Source of the DNA: an uncultured Porphyromonadaceae bacterium
GTDB lineage: Bacteria; Bacteroidota; Bacteroidia; Bacteroidales; Barnesiellaceae_A
Reading direction: 5' to 3'
DNA: 64,000 nt
Assembly (NCBI GenBank): GCA_900538705.1
Contig: UPZG01000001.1
Span: 186,001 to 250,000 of the forward strand
The notes under the pieces were generated by a model. It saw only the letters and a list, made by a program, of their open reading frames with translations, did no database searches and was not told the origin of the DNA. Below, piece by piece: positions 1 to 8,678 of this stretch. The translations under genes and the position numbers were made by a program. Every line of letters starts with the position of its first letter. Positions within the stretch are counted from its first letter, which is position 1.

Positions 1-3000
1 TATTACCCTTACACCGGCGATGTTATATACCTCTACACGATTTTCTGTGGGGTTCACAACTTCACGACCGTTGTAGTATACCTTCATATCGTTGTTGAGT
101 TGCTCTATACCTGTGGGGAAGTCGTTGGTCATGGCATCGACAAATGTTACATTATCGATGTAAGCAGTATTTGTACCTTCTATAGAGATATAGATGCGGT
201 TGGTTGCAGCAAATGCGGGGAACCAATATCCGGCTACTGCGCTGGCAGCTCTTACGTTTTCTTGCCAAAGGTCGGCAGACAGGTCAATTGACTCTACATC
301 GCTACCTTTATCGGGTACTGACTCTTGGAGATGGTCGTTGTAAGTCCAGTTAGCATCGGTAGCTACCAGCGGTATGAGTTCGCCTTCGGCAGTGTAGAGG
401 CTAACTTTGGGTGCAGTGGCTCCATTAGAGGTGGGTACATATATATCGAAGTGGATGTATTTGTATCCTTCAGTTTGTGATTGTGCACCAGGATAATCGG
501 CAGGCGTATCAAATCCTACTTTCATAGCATTGTTTTGGCCTGATACTTCAAGTATATATGAGCCGTTCTTTTCGATAAACGGAACGCTGGTTGATTCCGA
601 TGATATAACACCTACCGAGGTAGTGTATTCAGCGGGATATACGTTCGAGGGGAAGAGGCGGGCATCGGCAGTTGCTGCATTCTCAAAGTCATAGTCGAAT
701 GCTTGGTCTTGTACAGTGTGGATGATGTAGAGCGGAGCTGCATACGATACAGGGTTGGTATATTTGCCACCGATTGTCTCTTTGTTCAGAACGAAAGTAG
801 CATCGGCCGACCACAGCTCGTATGTCGTGTTGCCTTCCAGAGGAATTTGCGACTCTATCACAACCGTCATGGTGGTGTAACCGTCAGCATCGGGGCCCGA
901 TTGTGTTTCGCTGATAACGTTTACAGCATATTGGTCTTCAAAGGGAACATTTGCGCCCTGTGCATTAGCCATTACATCGGTATTTGAAGCAGCCATGTCG
1001 GCATCACCGGTAAGAGTACCAATCTTACGGATATTCAGTTTAGACTGACGGTACGATACATAAGCGTCACCCAGTTTTGTCTTTACTGTTACGGTGATGC
1101 GGTTTGCTGTCGAGGCCATTACGCGGGTAGCTTCTCCTACTTGTACGGTATTCATGTCTACGCTTACATTGAAGTCAGCTTCTGTAAAAGGATTGAACTC
1201 TTTACCCGGAGCAACTTCCAAGAAGATGTATTGTACGTTACCACCATTTTTATCACTGTTTGTGCCCGAGTCAAAGCCGTACATGTCTATTGTCGTTGAG
1301 CTGCTGTTGCGGAACGACCACCATGCAGCACCACCGCGCGGGAGCAGACGCTCTTGCGAAGAAACACCGCTGTTACCGCGCATTTGGAACTTACTTTCAC
1401 GAGTGTTAGAACCGTTGCAAACCAGCATAGTGATAACTTCGGCGCCCGAGCCTAATTCACCGCCTTGTGTAGCGTTAAGTTTCAAGTAGCGGTGTGTGGG
1501 ACTTGTTTGATTATCAACAGGACCACCCATCTTCAACGATTTTGAGAAGGGGCCGTAACCGTCCAAGGTGAATGTATTGGAGGGGTTGTTTATGTCGAAC
1601 CATGTTACACGTACCGGAGTTTTGGGGGTACCGGCTGAACCGTAGATGGTAACACCGCGGAAAACGATGCTGTTGTCTCCATTGGGAATGTACATCTCGG
1701 CAGGAATCTCTTCTACCGTCCATACACGCCATTCACCTACTCCCGGCAACCAGTTGAGAATGTATTTGGCTTTGACATCCATGCCTTCGTAAGTGAATGT
1801 GATATCACCTTCACTATATTTGTAACCACTCATATTTTGTACTTCGCCTACAGCTCCTACTTGGATGCTTGATGCGGGAACTGTAACCGTCTCTGAGCCA
1901 TTTACCCATACGATATCACCAGAGAAGGTAGGTGTTTGAGCAAGGTCGAGCGAATCAGCAACATCGGCTACCAATGTCATGGCATACGTTTCGTTACCGT
2001 CTTCCATGGGTTCTGTTGGCATTAGGTAGAGGGCATAAGCTGTGCTCTCACCCAATTTCAGTTCGCCGCTTGTCATGAATGCGGCACGTTGCATGCGCAA
2101 GTGGTAGGTGGTGCCATCAACAACGAGGTCATACAAAGTATTGAATACGTCGTCGGTCTCTGTGAGGGTGCCTACGTTGTATCCGTTGCTTTCTATGCTG
2201 GCACGTACACTCTCTATGTCTTGGTAGTTGACAGTACTATAATAAGGTACTACAACTTCTATTGTAGTGGCAGCATCGGAGGGCAAAGTGATTTCGTCGC
2301 CTGCAATGCGGATGTATTTCTCCTCGGCAGGAACCGATGTCATGAATGACCACTCTTTGCCGGCTACGTTCTCACCACCGGCAACAGTGGTGGTGGCGCT
2401 TACGACAACATTATAAGTTGTGTTTGCATCAACGGTTGCACCTGTCACTGTGAAGGTGAGGTTGTCGCTTGTGGTAGCTGTTGCGGGCTCTCCGTTCACT
2501 GTGATGGTAGGCATATTTACCTCACTGTTGTAAGTTACTGTGATGTCGCTACCGGCGTCTACAGTAGAGCCATTAGCGGGGCTTACCGATGTAATATAGT
2601 ATGGTTCCAAGCTCCAAGTAACGCTTTGGAAGTCGATTTGGCCTCTCTTGCAGAAGATGTAGACAAGTGTTTGAGCATTGGCATCGCTGCTGATTTCTGC
2701 TGTAAGGGTCGAGCCGGTGAGGGCGGGTTGTCCCATCATTGTTGCTTGTCCGCTACTTTGAATATTGTTCAATTCGTTGGCGGTAAGTATTGTTGTATTG
2801 GTAGTGGTGTAGTAGTATACATCACGGGTATCACTCATTGCATTGATGATAAGGCGGCCTTGTACTCCGGCGGGTACCAGGAAATACATGTAGCCCGGTT
2901 TGTCGCCCGTTTGGTCGATACGTTTCAAAGAGAAGTATGTATCGGTAACGGCGTAGCAATCTACAATGGCGAGTGTGTTATCGATAATAGACGAACCGGC

Positions 3001-3825
3001 TTGGGTAGGCAACGGCCAAGTGGTAGTTACTGAGGTGGGCTCTATATTCAGTTGTACAGGCTCATCGATAGTGGTGTATGATTGGGTGGTGGTAACTGTC
3101 TCACCATCTACCATACCCGTTACGGTCACTTCGTAGGTTGTGCTGTATGTCTTGTCGAAATTGAGCGTGTAGGTAGTACCGCTGCCTTCAACAACGATAT
3201 CGTTGCTTGCGCCTCCACTTGTATATGATGCAGTTACGTCAGTAGCTTCGCCGCTGAACGTAGCTGTAATGGTTGCGTCTAATTCGATGCGACCTTCGTT
3301 TGTGGGAGCTGAGAGTACTACATGGGGACCTTCTGCGTTGGGAACCCAATGTATGGCATAGAAGTTAATACCGCCTGAGGTTGTTAAAGCTACTGTTCCG
3401 GCTTGGCTAATTGACTGCTCTACCCATACAGGATTTCCTGATACCGCAGTTATGGTATGTACCCCTTCTTCGGCATTGTCGAGGGTGACAGTTACTGTTC
3501 TCGTCGCATCATCCTTAGAAGCGCTCATGGGTAAAAATAACAAGGTTCCTCCCGATGTCACGCTAAAAGATATTGTACCTTTCCCGCCTGATTTTAATCG
3601 TTGGGTGTATTTAACTCCATCGACCGTTTTGCTGCTTTTTGCATCAACAGCCCATTTTGTTCCTGTAAAGGTGATGCCATCTGTTGTAGAGCCGTCTGCA
3701 TAAGCTCCTTCAACCCATGGGTCATTGGAGAAGTTCCACAATTTCTCTCCCGAAATTGTGGTCTGAGCCGCACCCCAAAGGGCAAACGCTGAGAGAGCGG
3801 CAGTAAAGAATAATTTTTTCAGCAT
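1..3825 (-). CDS. Large secreted multidomain surface protein (3' end cut off by window edge)
   Basis: The frame is open from an ATG at 3825 to the window edge, giving 1,275 codons without a stop; only the extreme C-terminus is missing. It starts with a clear signal peptide (MLKKLFF then a hydrophobic stretch ending GAAQ). The rest is beta-rich and Thr/Ser-rich, with repeated bacterial Ig-like segments such as SVSPANGSTVDAGSDITVTY near residue 410 and SAPTNEGRIELDATITATF near 170. A jelly-roll-like region follows toward the C-terminus. The last visible residues (TGIEQL..., then VEVYNIAGVRVI) match the C-terminal sorting-like tail common in Bacteroidales exported proteins. It probably acts at the cell surface or outside the cell; no enzymatic motif was recognised. 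It is the last of three minus-strand exported-protein genes. Confidence 0.85.
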   Translation of the reverse strand, partial: MLKKLFFTAALSAFALWGAAQTTISGEKLWNFSNDPWVEGAYADGSTTDGITFTGTKWAVDAKSSKTVDGVKYTQRLKSGGKGTISFSVTSGGTLLFLPMSASKDDATRTVTVTLDNAEEGVHTITAVSGNPVWVEQSISQAGTVALTTSGGINFYAIHWVPNAEGPHVVLSAPTNEGRIELDATITATFSGEATDVTASYTSGGASNDIVVEGSGTTYTLNFDKTYSTTYEVTVTGMVDGETVTTTQSYTTIDEPVQLNIEPTSVTTTWPLPTQAGSSIIDNTLAIVDCYAVTDTYFSLKRIDQTGDKPGYMYFLVPAGVQGRLIINAMSDTRDVYYYTTTNTTILTANELNNIQSSGQATMMGQPALTGSTLTAEISSDANAQTLVYIFCKRGQIDFQSVTWSLEPYYITSVSPANGSTVDAGSDITVTYNSEVNMPTITVNGEPATATTSDNLTFTVTGATVDANTTYNVVVSATTTVAGGENVAGKEWSFMTSVPAEEKYIRIAGDEITLPSDAATTIEVVVPYYSTVNYQDIESVRASIESNGYNVGTLTETDDVFNTLYDLVVDGTTYHLRMQRAAFMTSGELKLGESTAYALYLMPTEPMEDGNETYAMTLVADVADSLDLAQTPTFSGDIVWVNGSETVTVPASSIQVGAVGEVQNMSGYKYSEGDITFTYEGMDVKAKYILNWLPGVGEWRVWTVEEIPAEMYIPNGDNSIVFRGVTIYGSAGTPKTPVRVTWFDINNPSNTFTLDGYGPFSKSLKMGGPVDNQTSPTHRYLKLNATQGGELGSGAEVITMLVCNGSNTRESKFQMRGNSGVSSQERLLPRGGAAWWSFRNSSSTTIDMYGFDSGTNSDKNGGNVQYIFLEVAPGKEFNPFTEADFNVSVDMNTVQVGEATRVMASTANRITVTVKTKLGDAYVSYRQSKLNIRKIGTLTGDADMAASNTDVMANAQGANVPFEDQYAVNVISETQSGPDADGYTTMTVVIESQIPLEGNTTYELWSADATFVLNKETIGGKYTNPVSYAAPLYIIHTVQDQAFDYDFENAATADARLFPSNVYPAEYTTSVGVISSESTSVPFIEKNGSYILEVSGQNNAMKVGFDTPADYPGAQSQTEGYKYIHFDIYVPTSNGATAPKVSLYTAEGELIPLVATDANWTYNDHLQESVPDKGSDVESIDLSADLWQENVRAASAVAGYWFPAFAATNRIYISIEGTNTAYIDNVTFVDAMTNDFPTGIEQLNNDMKVYYNGREVVNPTENRVEVYNIAGVRVI

Positions 3826-4013
3826 AAGAATTTGTTTTATAGTTTGTTCGTTAATAAATTGTTTTTTCATGGTGGTTTTTGTATTGTACATTATTGCGCC
3901 ACAGTATGCCACTGCCGTCTTTGCAATAGAGCAATACAGCCACAATGCCGTGCAGGCAATCTAACTCCTTCTCGTGCGCGCGCTTGCGCAAAATTTAGCC
4001 CGCTTAGCGGGTG

Positions 4014-4021
4014 TAAAGATA
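4014..4021 (-). promoter_or_regulatory. Possible -7 element for the 1-3825 gene
   Basis: Read on the minus strand the sequence is TATCTTTA, one base off the Bacteroidota TAnnTTTG consensus. No good TTTG -33 box is seen at the expected distance. A nearly identical element (TATCTTTA at 8603-8610) precedes the other large exported-protein gene. Confidence 0.3.
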
Positions 4022-4335
4022 GTGATAAATATCATATTCAGGAACGACCATCTTATTATATGTCAAAAATCCCCATCAAAAATTAATTTTTACACCTATT
4101 TTATCTCGTGTATCGTACTTGTAGCGTATTGTATGCGTGTTTATTTCTGAAACGTGTTTTATAACAATATGCATAAATAAATGGAGAAGAAATTGTTGTT
4201 ATAGGCCGTATTCTGTGTGATATGTGTTAGCTTATCAGATAATTCTCTATATCGATAAGCGTGACGCTGTTTTTGAGAGATGGCCTTGCGTGTTGGCTGT
4301 AAGTAGATTTGTAGTGAGGTGGATATCAGAAAGGT

Positions 4336-4376
4336 GCAACGGGAATTGTGCCTCTTCCGGCAGAAATTCCCGTTGC
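4336..4376 (-). terminator. Strong hairpin downstream of the Omp28-like gene
   Basis: A 12-bp perfect stem (GCAACGGGAATT with AATTCCCGTTGC) is topped by a 4-bp TGCC/GGCA stem and a six-base loop. It lies about 75 bp past the stop of the 4451-6223 gene. On the minus strand it is not followed by a T-run, so it may be a 3' stabilising structure or an independent RNA rather than a classical terminator. Confidence 0.4.
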
Positions 4377-4450
4377 CAACAAACACTACTTAATTAAATT
4401 AAATAACCATAAAAACATTAGATAAATAGACACTCTTCGCAGAGGGTATG

Positions 4451-6223
4451 TTAGCGCCACGTGGCGCATTTTTTTACATCGATCGAGCCGTCGGTATATA
4501 TTATGCGAGTGATATATATACCTTCTGTAGGCTCAGACAGTAATCTGAACCCTTGTATCGAGTAATACTCGGCGTGCGAAACTTCTTTGTTTGTACGCGT
4601 AGACTCGACGGCTTCCGGCGTATTGAAGCTCCATTTTGCGGCGTTATAAACGTTGCAATCGTTACGGTCGTCGGGATTGTAGTGTGATACGAATACTACG
4701 GCTGTCATGCGGGTTTCATCCCAATCTTCGGGTATGGTTACAGTGTAGACTATTGTGGCCTCGTTGCCGTTCCAGGGAATAATATCACCCCAAACATCGT
4801 TTGAGGCTACATCGCGTACCACATTGGCATGTTTGAAGGAGCTTGACGAGATGCCTGCCTGGTTTACCGCTTTTACGCTGTCTTCTACAAGAAAAAGGGT
4901 TAGCCGCGAGTCAGGGCATTGTACGTCAAAGGCATCCAGTTTATTACATGTGACAGTTATTTGAGCTTCACGTGTATTTTCGTCGTATTGTACCACCGGT
5001 TTTACTTCGACAAGTGCTGCATTGGGTAGCACGGCCTCTATAGCCGAAATAACGTCGGCAGCATCGGCAATAGACTCTACCGGATATTCGTCTGATATGC
5101 GACGGCGATCTAACATCTTTGCCGGGGCGAACGAGCCGTCAGGACCGTACAACCAAACGTAAGTATCGCTATCATCGATGGTGAGCCAGTCATCCTTGTA
5201 TCCTGAGTGATGGGCTACGTGTATTACTTTGTTGCCATATACTTTCATGGCTTCGTCTATGGCAAAAATTCCTCGGGGGCAGTTGGGGCACTCTTCTGAG
5301 GTAAACTGCTCTAAAAGCACGATGTGGTTGTAAGGAGTGTCGTATGTTGCAAAGGATGTCTCCATGTCGTTGTTACTCAGATTTTCGTCGATGAGAGTTC
5401 CTTTTGTGGCAACAGATGTGCTAAGCGTCGACACGCCTAAAGGCGCTGCCGTAGCCGGTACTTCGATGTATAAAGTATCGCGCTGGCGGTATTCCAATCT
5501 GTTTTCATCTGAGATTTGCAACTTTTCTCCACCATTTATTTGATAGGAGAGATCATACCCATCAATGGGTGTGGATGCCATATTACGTACTACACATGTG
5601 GCTTTGAATGCTGAGCCTAAGACTTGCACATTACTGTCGAAAGTGCAGGACTCTATCATTAAGTCGGTAGCCGGTAGGTTATCACCTTCGATATACATTT
5701 CGATACTTACAACGCCGTCGCTTTCCAGTCCTTTATCTTGCCACTCGTTGTCTTTGGCCAGGAAGTACCCGTATTGAGAAGGTTTTCCTACCAAAGAAAT
5801 GCATTTTGCTTGTTTCAGTTGCTGTGTGAATGAGAAGCCGAGGTAAAGGTCGCTGTTGCCGTCTATAGTATATGGGGTATCAAAGTCCGTTTCGTTCCAT
5901 CCTGTCACTTGTGTGTCGAATGTACCATAAGCTACATCACTGCCGGTGAGATCGGTACGAACCCATCCAACGAGTTCTGTTACATTCTCGGCAGTTGTCA
6001 GCCCCACTCTGATGCCTGTAATTTGAGTCCCTGCATACTGAGAAAGCATCTCTTGTGGAAAACATACGGCTGCAGAGATAGTCCCGATACCAGTTTTGCC
6101 GACTCCTTTTTCTGCTATTTCACCATCGCAGTATCCTATAATTAGTGGGGCTGCTTGTGCGGTGTGTCCACACAAAATAAGTGTGAGACATGCAAAAAAC
6201 GTATGAAGTGCTTTTCGTGTCAT
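4451..6223 (-). CDS. Omp28-related exported protein with thioredoxin-like CxxC
   Basis: This 590-aa protein has an N-terminal signal peptide ending in AQAA. The central region carries LLEQFTSEECPNCPRG followed by an IHVAHHSGYKDDW stretch, the signature of Omp28-related Bacteroidota proteins with a thioredoxin-like fold and a CPNC redox-type motif. The preceding half is beta-sandwich-like. The C-terminus (YYSIQGFRLL...GIYI...DVKK) resembles the sorting-like tail of Bacteroidales exported proteins, though it is degenerate. It is likely surface-exposed or periplasmic; a disulfide or adhesin role is inference. The final codons sit in a 14-bp perfect palindrome (4454-4467). The gene lies 72 bp downstream of the 6296-8404 gene, with a terminator-like hairpin between. 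Confidence 0.8.
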   Translation of the reverse strand: MTRKALHTFFACLTLILCGHTAQAAPLIIGYCDGEIAEKGVGKTGIGTISAAVCFPQEMLSQYAGTQITGIRVGLTTAENVTELVGWVRTDLTGSDVAYGTFDTQVTGWNETDFDTPYTIDGNSDLYLGFSFTQQLKQAKCISLVGKPSQYGYFLAKDNEWQDKGLESDGVVSIEMYIEGDNLPATDLMIESCTFDSNVQVLGSAFKATCVVRNMASTPIDGYDLSYQINGGEKLQISDENRLEYRQRDTLYIEVPATAAPLGVSTLSTSVATKGTLIDENLSNNDMETSFATYDTPYNHIVLLEQFTSEECPNCPRGIFAIDEAMKVYGNKVIHVAHHSGYKDDWLTIDDSDTYVWLYGPDGSFAPAKMLDRRRISDEYPVESIADAADVISAIEAVLPNAALVEVKPVVQYDENTREAQITVTCNKLDAFDVQCPDSRLTLFLVEDSVKAVNQAGISSSSFKHANVVRDVASNDVWGDIIPWNGNEATIVYTVTIPEDWDETRMTAVVFVSHYNPDDRNDCNVYNAAKWSFNTPEAVESTRTNKEVSHAEYYSIQGFRLLSEPTEGIYITRIIYTDGSIDVKKCATWR

Positions 6224-6246
6224 AATAATGGTTTTATATAAAAAAT

Positions 6247-6286
6247 GGCAACTGTTTTATGCTCACGTGAGCATAAAACAGTTGCC
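6247..6286 (-). terminator. Perfect 40-bp palindrome, terminator of the 6296-8404 gene
   Basis: The two 20-base halves are exact reverse complements with no spacer, centred on CACGTG. On the minus strand the structure is followed by ATTTTTTATAT, fitting an intrinsic terminator about 10 bp after the stop of the upstream minus-strand gene. Confidence 0.8.
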
Positions 6287-6295
6287 TGGAGATAA

Positions 6296-8404
6296 CTATT
6301 TAACAACCTTCACTGCATGTTCTCCAACACGTACAATGTATACGCCCTTTTGTGTGAGGCGCGATGTTACTACAGTGTTGCCTGTGGCATCGGCCTTTAT
6401 AAGAGCTCCACCTATAGTGTAGATATATACCGGGTCTCCTGCGGGATTTTCAATGCGTAACTCGTCGCCGGCGAAATATGCTTTTGCCACTTTGTCGGCA
6501 TCGATTGCTTTTACAGCGTCGGGAGCATCGACATATACTTCGTTCGATACCTCTCCGTACATGATTTCATCGCCATAAACGGGGTCGATTGTTATGGGGA
6601 AATATCCTGTTACGGTATAGCTGAAAAAGTCGCCAGTAGTTTTGCCAGGAGTTTCTATAACGGCCTGCAGAGCTGTCGGGTCGTCTGTGGTAACTTTACG
6701 GTAAGGGAACGTGATGTATTCGTCTTTGTTGAGAGTTTGCGATACTTTCAGGTCGTCGAAGTAGATAACGTCACCACCTTCTGCAGCATCATATATCAGG
6801 AAGTATATTTCACAACCATCTACGCCCCCTTCGAGTTCATAAGAGAATTCTTGCCATTCGGGGCTGACGGATACGCCTACGTAGCCCGGGAAAGGAACGC
6901 CTTCTTCAAAGTTAACCAAAGAAAGGACAAGAACAGCGTCATCAAACAAGCTCTTGGCTTTAAATTCTATAGTTACCTTACCGCCACCATTAGACAGGTT
7001 AAATGTAGGCGAGAGCATAAATCCGGGAAGTCCCCAGTCTGCCATCATATTTGTGATGCCAATGATACCGGTTTCTTCAGGAGTAAAGCCACTCAGACCT
7101 AAATCTAGCAACCATCCAGGTTGTTGCATGTATTTGTCTGCATAACTTAATTGTACCAAAGTTTGAGGACCTTCTGCAGTCCCTCCAGGAACAAGGTCAA
7201 AATTCTCGTCTGTCATGACTACAACGTCGCCGTCTGTTGATGCAATATGGCGTTTTGTTACATCTACAACGTAGCCATAGGCATAGGTGGCTGCATTCCA
7301 GTTGGCTGTAAAGCTCTCGTCTGTAATATCGCTGGCTGCCAATGCTTCGGTTGCTCCCACGGCCTCAGGTGCGAGGTAGCCTGTGAATGTAGCTGCCGGT
7401 GAAATGTGTTCTCCGTCGGTCGCTTTTACCTCTAGACGATAGAAAGTGCCGGCAACAATGGGATAATTGATTACGCATGTAGTATCGGTCGATTGTGTGT
7501 CAAATTCGGGGACTACATATGTAGCGTTATCGCTGTCGTAGAATGATACTAAATAAGAGGTAGCACCTTCTACACTAGTCCAACGAACTGCTATTTTATC
7601 CAATCCTTGCAGAACCATGTCCTCTACCACGGGTTTACCAATGCCATAGTCATATACAATTACTTCAAAATCATCGAAATAGACCTTTCCTTGCATACCA
7701 TGCATCATGATGGTTGAACGTGTGCCACCTCCTGAAAAATCCATCTCACAATCTGTCCATTCTGTGGTTATCGTATAACCGCGGGCACTTACAATACTGT
7801 TGGTTCCATTATCGAGAGTCCAGGTTTGTAGTGCTTGTTGCTCGTGCATGGGATTGGCACTGCGTGCGCGGAATTTAAGTTTATACATACCTCCGGTTGC
7901 GGCTAAATTAAGTTCGGGCGTAAGGAGGTATCCGGGTCCATCATCACCAACCTCGTCGAGCCCAAGGTATGCAACTCCCCCTGCTTGATATGCCCGTAAT
8001 CCTGTCCATCCCGGAGTCTGCATATATGTTTGCAGGGTTACGCTGTCGGCTGTAATATCTACAGCATCGGGATTTCCTTCGCTTCCAGCAGTCCATTTTG
8101 AGAAATCTTCGGTAAGTAAAGAAATCTCTTCGGGAACAAAATCAGTTTTTTCTTTAGTAGGAGTTTTTTGTATTTGGTTTGTATTTTCTTTCTTCAAAAA
8201 CCTGGCAAAATCGGCTGCATTATAATTTGAACCGGCTTCGCTTTTCAAGAAGCTTCTTAACGGAGCCGGGAGTTCCGACAATGCTTTTGCTTCCCGCATT
8301 TGGTCGAGGTTAACTACTTCGATAGGCTTGTTTGTGCCGGCTTGACCAAGTGGCGCAAGGCACAAAGAGCAAGTTGCTAATACAAGGAATAGTTTTGTTT
8401 TCAT
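6296..8404 (-). CDS. Secreted protein with two adhesin-like (choice-of-anchor J) and two Fn3 domains
   Basis: ATG 8404 was chosen because MKTKLFLVLATCSLC starts a good signal peptide; upstream codons add a phenylalanine-rich non-signal stretch. The mature 702-aa product has an adhesin/jelly-roll domain (SLLTEDFSKW... with YLLTPELNL and VYFDDFEV). Two fibronectin type III-like modules follow (IAVRWTSVEGATSYLV; ESFTANWNAATYAYGY), then a second adhesin-like domain (FMLSPTFNL, VIYFDDLKV). The C-terminal tail (VYIYTIGGALIK...GVYIVRVGEHAVKVVK) is a typical Bacteroidota type-IX-like sorting domain. The repeated domain pair suggests carbohydrate or protein binding at the cell surface. No protease or glycosidase active site was seen. 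Confidence 0.82.
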   Translation of the reverse strand: MKTKLFLVLATCSLCLAPLGQAGTNKPIEVVNLDQMREAKALSELPAPLRSFLKSEAGSNYNAADFARFLKKENTNQIQKTPTKEKTDFVPEEISLLTEDFSKWTAGSEGNPDAVDITADSVTLQTYMQTPGWTGLRAYQAGGVAYLGLDEVGDDGPGYLLTPELNLAATGGMYKLKFRARSANPMHEQQALQTWTLDNGTNSIVSARGYTITTEWTDCEMDFSGGGTRSTIMMHGMQGKVYFDDFEVIVYDYGIGKPVVEDMVLQGLDKIAVRWTSVEGATSYLVSFYDSDNATYVVPEFDTQSTDTTCVINYPIVAGTFYRLEVKATDGEHISPAATFTGYLAPEAVGATEALAASDITDESFTANWNAATYAYGYVVDVTKRHIASTDGDVVVMTDENFDLVPGGTAEGPQTLVQLSYADKYMQQPGWLLDLGLSGFTPEETGIIGITNMMADWGLPGFMLSPTFNLSNGGGKVTIEFKAKSLFDDAVLVLSLVNFEEGVPFPGYVGVSVSPEWQEFSYELEGGVDGCEIYFLIYDAAEGGDVIYFDDLKVSQTLNKDEYITFPYRKVTTDDPTALQAVIETPGKTTGDFFSYTVTGYFPITIDPVYGDEIMYGEVSNEVYVDAPDAVKAIDADKVAKAYFAGDELRIENPAGDPVYIYTIGGALIKADATGNTVVTSRLTQKGVYIVRVGEHAVKVVK

Positions 8405-8602
8405 AATTTGAGATTTTAGGATGAATAAATAAAATATTGCAGAAAAAAATCCTCCTCTTTCGACAAATTTATGTGGCAATTGTCTTTTTAAAAAGAAAAA
8501 TAGCTCTGAAAACGACCTACAAAGTGTGTAAAATATCCGTTTTTATATCTACAATATATATTTAATCAATTGATTTATAAGCACAATCAGCATATACTGA
8601 TA

Positions 8603-8610
8603 TAAAGATA
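8603..8610 (-). promoter_or_regulatory. Possible promoter for the 6296-8404 gene
   Basis: Minus-strand TATCTTTA is preceded by TTTA about 18 bases upstream, approximating the Bacteroidota TTTG / TAnnTTTG promoter. It would give an AT-rich leader of about 190 nt. Nothing else was recognised between 8405 and 8678. Confidence 0.35.
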
Positions 8611-8678
8611 AAATCGCCCTAATGTAAATCGGCAGGGTTAATAAAGATGTTTATTATAAAGTCAAAAGAATGATATTA

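Larger units (their letters stand above)
3826..4450. other. 625-bp intergenic region, no gene seen
   Basis: This gap lies between two minus-strand exported-protein genes. Both strands have short open frames but none has coding character. It holds a possible minus-strand -7 element (4014-4021), a GC-rich segment with small hairpins just downstream of it (about 3970-4012, including CCCGC-TAA-GCGGG), and a strong hairpin at 4336-4376. The leader of the 1-3825 gene would be about 180 nt if the promoter assignment is right. Confidence 0.6.

Noticed and set aside
4159..4386. 75-codon minus-strand frame in the intergenic gap
   Set aside because: Composition is non-coding-like and it spans the strong hairpin; no signal, motif or start context supports it.
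4451..8404. Toxin or effector system encoded by the exported-protein genes
   Set aside because: The domains are adhesin, Fn3, Ig-like and Omp28 types with no toxin motif or immunity-like partner.
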